Assembly: GCA_902790375.1 (NCBI GenBank)
Contig: CADARY010000031.1
Coordinates: 1 to 36,131, forward strand
From: Oscillospiraceae bacterium
GTDB taxonomy: Bacteria > Bacillota > Clostridia > Oscillospirales > Oscillospiraceae
Length of the DNA stretch: 36,131 nt
Direction of reading: 5' to 3'
This document shows positions 33,854 to 36,131 of the stretch, one piece after another. A program made the position numbers and the translations under genes. Each line of letters opens with the position of its first letter. Position 1 is the stretch's first letter. The notes beneath the pieces are model-generated. The model was given only the letters and a program-made list of their open reading frames with translations. It was not told the DNA's origin and did no database searches.

Positions 33854-35008
33854 ATCAAAACACTCAAGCCCTTTTTCAGGCAGTTTTTCCAGCGGGCGGA
33901 TGTCTTTCTCCTTGTGATCTGCACGATCTGTTCGATCTTCGGCATTGTGATGATCAACAAGGCCGTCGTCGGCATGGTCAACGGCGGCTGGAACATGTCG
34001 GCCCCCTCGAAGTATATCGCCGTGCAGACCTTCTCCATGTTCCTCGGCATCGGGGCCTTCATCGTGCTGACCTTTATCGACGCGGACATCCTCGGCTCCC
34101 AGTGGAAGCTGCTGTGCGTCATCAACGTGCTGCTGCTGGTGGCGCTGGTCATCTTCGGCCAGGACGACGGCACCGGCAACAAAGCATGGATCCGCTTCGC
34201 CGGCATCGGCATCCAGCCGGCCGAGGTCATCAAGATTCTCTATATCATCGTCGCCGCAAGGCAGATGACCTTTATCAAGGAGCATGAGGATATTGACGGC
34301 TTCTTCTCCGTCGTGCAGATGGTGGGGCATTTTGTTATCGTCTTCGGCCTCATTATCGTGGTCTCCTCGGACCTCGGCAGCGCCACGGTCATCATGCTCA
34401 TCTTCCTGACCATGTTTTATCTGCTCGGTGTGCGGCTCTACTGGTTCGCCCTCGGCGGCGCGGCGGTGGCTGCGGCAGTGCCGCTGCTGTGGAACTACTT
34501 TCTCAAGGATTACCAGAAGAAACGCCTGATCGCCCCCTACGATCCCAGCATCGACCCGGACGGCTGGGGCATCACCTGGCAGACTACCCAGAGCAAGCTG
34601 ACGCTCGCCTCCGGCCGTCTCACCGGCGTGGAGGAGGGGCACCGCACCACGGTCTTCACCGGCAAGCACACGGACTTCATCTTCTCCGTCGTGGGTGAGA
34701 ACCTGGGCATGATCGGCTGCATCATTGTGGTGATCCTGCTCGCGGTCATCATCATCCACATCGTACGCATCGGCCTCAAAAGTGGGCGGCTCTACGACAT
34801 GCTGATCTGCATGGGCGTCGCCGCGGCCATGACCTTCCAGACCCTCATCAACATCGGCATGTGCATCGGCATCACCCCCGTCATCGGCATCACGCTCCCG
34901 TTTTTCAGCTATGGGGGCTCGTCAATGGTGACCATGTATATTGCTATGGGCCTTGTGTCCGGCATCAAGTACAAACTCAAGCCGGAGCATTTCTCCCTGA
35001 TCTACTGA
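33854..35008 (+). CDS. SEDS-family peptidoglycan polymerase (RodA/FtsW/SpoVE-like), probable ATC start
   Basis: A polytopic membrane glycosyltransferase that polymerises lipid II together with a class B PBP. Family motifs are AWIRFAGIGIQPAEVIKI and GITLPFFSYGGSSMV, with about ten membrane segments. The first start codon of a usual kind is GTG 33914, but this cuts the first helix to VICTICSIFGIVMI and has no ribosome binding site. In frame upstream the sequence IKTLKPFFRQFFQRADVFLL completes the helix, and GGAGG (33841-33845) lies 8 nt before the ATC at 33854, after an upstream stop at 33818. I therefore propose an ATC start, or a sequence error in an ATG. RodA, FtsW or SpoVE role cannot be decided here. 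Confidence 0.85.
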   Translation: MKTLKPFFRQFFQRADVFLLVICTICSIFGIVMINKAVVGMVNGGWNMSAPSKYIAVQTFSMFLGIGAFIVLTFIDADILGSQWKLLCVINVLLLVALVIFGQDDGTGNKAWIRFAGIGIQPAEVIKILYIIVAARQMTFIKEHEDIDGFFSVVQMVGHFVIVFGLIIVVSSDLGSATVIMLIFLTMFYLLGVRLYWFALGGAAVAAAVPLLWNYFLKDYQKKRLIAPYDPSIDPDGWGITWQTTQSKLTLASGRLTGVEEGHRTTVFTGKHTDFIFSVVGENLGMIGCIIVVILLAVIIIHIVRIGLKSGRLYDMLICMGVAAAMTFQTLINIGMCIGITPVIGITLPFFSYGGSSMVTMYIAMGLVSGIKYKLKPEHFSLIY

Positions 35009-35010
35009 AA

Positions 35011-35039
35011 AAAGCAGGCGGTTTTCAGCCGCCTGCTTT
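35011..35039. terminator. Terminator between the SEDS gene and the DUF975 gene
   Basis: An 11-bp perfect stem (AAAGCAGGCGG with 35029-35039), loop 7 nt, A-rich before and T-rich after; it serves both converging genes. Confidence 0.85.
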
Positions 35040-35041
35040 CC

Positions 35042-35782
35042 TTAGGCCGGGTAATCCGGGGTGTAGCTCCATACATTGCTGCCGGTGAGCGTTTCGTAAA
35101 ACAGAGCCTTGGTCATGGCAATGTAAGGCACCGACCAGACCTGGGCAGCGTAGCCGAGATAGGGGATCATGCCCAGCAGATACCAGCCGATGAAGCTCAG
35201 ATCCAGCGTAAAGAGCTCCTTCTTGTGCCCGTCCATCAGGGCCGAGGATTCCCGCAGGCACTGCAGCGGGGACTTCGACGGATCGTCGATGAGAATGTAC
35301 AGGGCCTGACTGTAGCGGTAATGGGCGATAATGCCCGGCACGATCAGCAGCAGGCTCCACAGCCCAATGAGCAGATCCTGCAGCAGATTGAGCAGGATGA
35401 TCTTCCACCAGAAGCCGAAGCCGTCCAGCAGGTTTTCAAAGCAGGGCTGGCGATTGCGGACGGTATTGAGCAGGAAGATAATGAAGCCCGCGCCCACAAC
35501 GCCCGAGAGCAGGGACAGCAGGAAATTGATGGCATAGGCTGCGGCGGGCGGCTGCATGGTCTCGGCATATTTTAACGCATATTCATAGTTGCCGTCCGCA
35601 GCGTAGCGCAGGTAGTTCATGGCTTCGCTTTCGCTGATGTTGACGCTCATCACGCGGGCGCTGAGAGCGCTCAGTACAATGGAGATCACGAGATACACGA
35701 GCCCGACGGTGATCACCCGCGGGTTGGATGTGGCGATGACCTCCTTGGCCCTGGCTTTCAGGGCAGCTCTGTCCAGCGGCAT
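35042..35782 (-). CDS. DUF975 family membrane protein
   Basis: The start at 35782 (MPLDRAALKARAKEVI) is chosen for AAGGAGG 8 nt upstream; the longer frame has no support. A 246-residue protein with about five membrane segments, e.g. VGLVYLVISIVLSALSARV and FIIFLLNTVR, and the typical IAHYRYSQALYILIDDP...CLRESSALMDGHKKELFTLDLSFIGW-type block of the DUF975 family, which is common in Firmicutes and of unknown role, perhaps envelope or stress-linked. It is monocistronic and converges on the SEDS gene. Confidence 0.85.
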   Translation of the reverse strand: MPLDRAALKARAKEVIATSNPRVITVGLVYLVISIVLSALSARVMSVNISESEAMNYLRYAADGNYEYALKYAETMQPPAAAYAINFLLSLLSGVVGAGFIIFLLNTVRNRQPCFENLLDGFGFWWKIILLNLLQDLLIGLWSLLLIVPGIIAHYRYSQALYILIDDPSKSPLQCLRESSALMDGHKKELFTLDLSFIGWYLLGMIPYLGYAAQVWSVPYIAMTKALFYETLTGSNVWSYTPDYPA

Positions 35783-35891
35783 TTTCGCGCCTCCTTGTTT
35801 TGCGGTTCTCCCGCAGTGTATTCTGGTTTCAATATAGCATTTTTGGGCCCTTCTGTAAAGCAAACAAGTTGTGAACGCCCCGCGCGGCATC

Positions 35892-35920
35892 TTGACTTGC
35901 CGGGCTTGACGTGTTAAAAT
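35892..35920 (+). promoter_or_regulatory. Promoter of tRNA-Ser
   Basis: TTGACT (35892-35897), 17-nt spacer, TAAAAT (35915-35920), 18 nt before the tRNA 5' end. Confidence 0.6.
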
Positions 35921-35938
35921 CTCAGCAATTGAATACAC

Positions 35939-36027
35939 GGAGGGTTACCGAAGCGGTCATAACGGGGCGGTCTTGAAAACCGTTAGGGGGAAACCCCACG
36001 CGGGTTCGAATCCTGCACCCTCCGCCA
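35939..36027 (+). tRNA. tRNA-Ser(UGA)
   Basis: An 89-nt class II tRNA. Acceptor GGAGGGT pairs with ACCCTCC, followed by G and an encoded CCA. The anticodon arm CGGTC-TTGAAAA has anticodon TGA. A long variable arm (GGGGG AAA CCCC) and the T-arm GCGGG TTCGAAT CCTGC are visible. It decodes UCA and related Ser codons. Confidence 0.97.
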
Positions 36028-36065
36028 CATCTGGCGTTGTCTCAAAATAGCTCAATCAGCTAATG

Positions 36066-36086
36066 AGAGGCAACGCCTCTTTATTT
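36066..36086 (+). terminator. Terminator of tRNA-Ser
   Basis: A short GC stem AGAGGC-AAC-GCCTCT (36066-36080) followed by TTATTT. The 5' part GGCGTTG at about 36033 could pair instead with CAACGCC, giving an alternative longer structure. Confidence 0.6.
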
Positions 36087-36131
36087 GGGAGATTTCTGTG
36101 GAAAAACAGCAGTGTGCAGGAGTGGAATCAC

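Overview
The window looks like a chromosomal segment of a GC-rich, low-abundance-of-repeats gut clostridium, most likely of the order Oscillospirales. This is inferred from gene content and style, not from a search: a Firmicutes-type GlgC/GlgD pair, a DUF975 membrane protein, a clostripain-family protease, a TsaB/TsaE pair, strong AGGAGG-type ribosome binding sites and TTGACA/TATAAT promoters. No 16S gene is present, so genus cannot be named.

Region 1 (1 to about 5835) is an AT-richer, decaying mobile-element remnant. It carries a frameshifted small gene (361-703), a lipoprotein with an Ig-like region (1338-2210), a minus-strand block from a Tn1549-like conjugative element (a small S1-like protein, a TrbL/VirB6-like channel gene broken by a nonsense codon and an internal deletion, an intact Maff2-family membrane protein and an unknown gene), and a PIN-domain gene broken by a 2-nt duplication with an intact small partner gene overlapping its end. 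The region ends at 5792-5835 in what reads as the 3' half of a tRNA-Pro gene without its 5' half, the classic footprint of tRNA-targeted integration. I take this as the island/chromosome boundary.

Region 2 (about 6000 to 16000, minus strand) has a very large envelope sensor (beta-propeller, Y_Y_Y domain, membrane segment, HD-GYP c-di-GMP phosphodiesterase), then a glycogen block: a PfkB-family sugar/nucleoside kinase overlapping glycogen phosphorylase, GlgD and GlgC. Behind these (upstream in transcription) lie peptidyl-tRNA hydrolase and PRPP synthetase. Region 3 (17216 to 24532, plus strand) carries release factor 2 (without the programmed frameshift), a membrane-anchored parvulin foldase, the t6A-modification dehydratase TcdA, a beta-helix lipoprotein and a secreted C11 protease.

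Region 4 (24619 to 36131) has a GH2 beta-galactosidase, an orphan histidine-kinase-like protein lacking the phospho-acceptor His, a glyceraldehyde-3-phosphate dehydrogenase gene that is interrupted by an apparent internal deletion, a secreted protein made of two tandem copies of one domain, a free-standing double-glycine-leader peptide gene, uracil phosphoribosyltransferase, TsaB/TsaE, a SEDS-family cell-wall polymerase whose best start is an ATC codon, a DUF975 protein and tRNA-Ser(UGA).

The most interesting leads are the double-glycine peptide gene (31509-31706), an 18-codon reading frame with a near-perfect ribosome binding site (18325-18381), the broken gap gene, the kinase-like protein without His, the ATC start and the REPIN-like palindromic repeat (20203-20302). 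I do not see a complete, clearly novel multi-gene defence or biosynthetic system.
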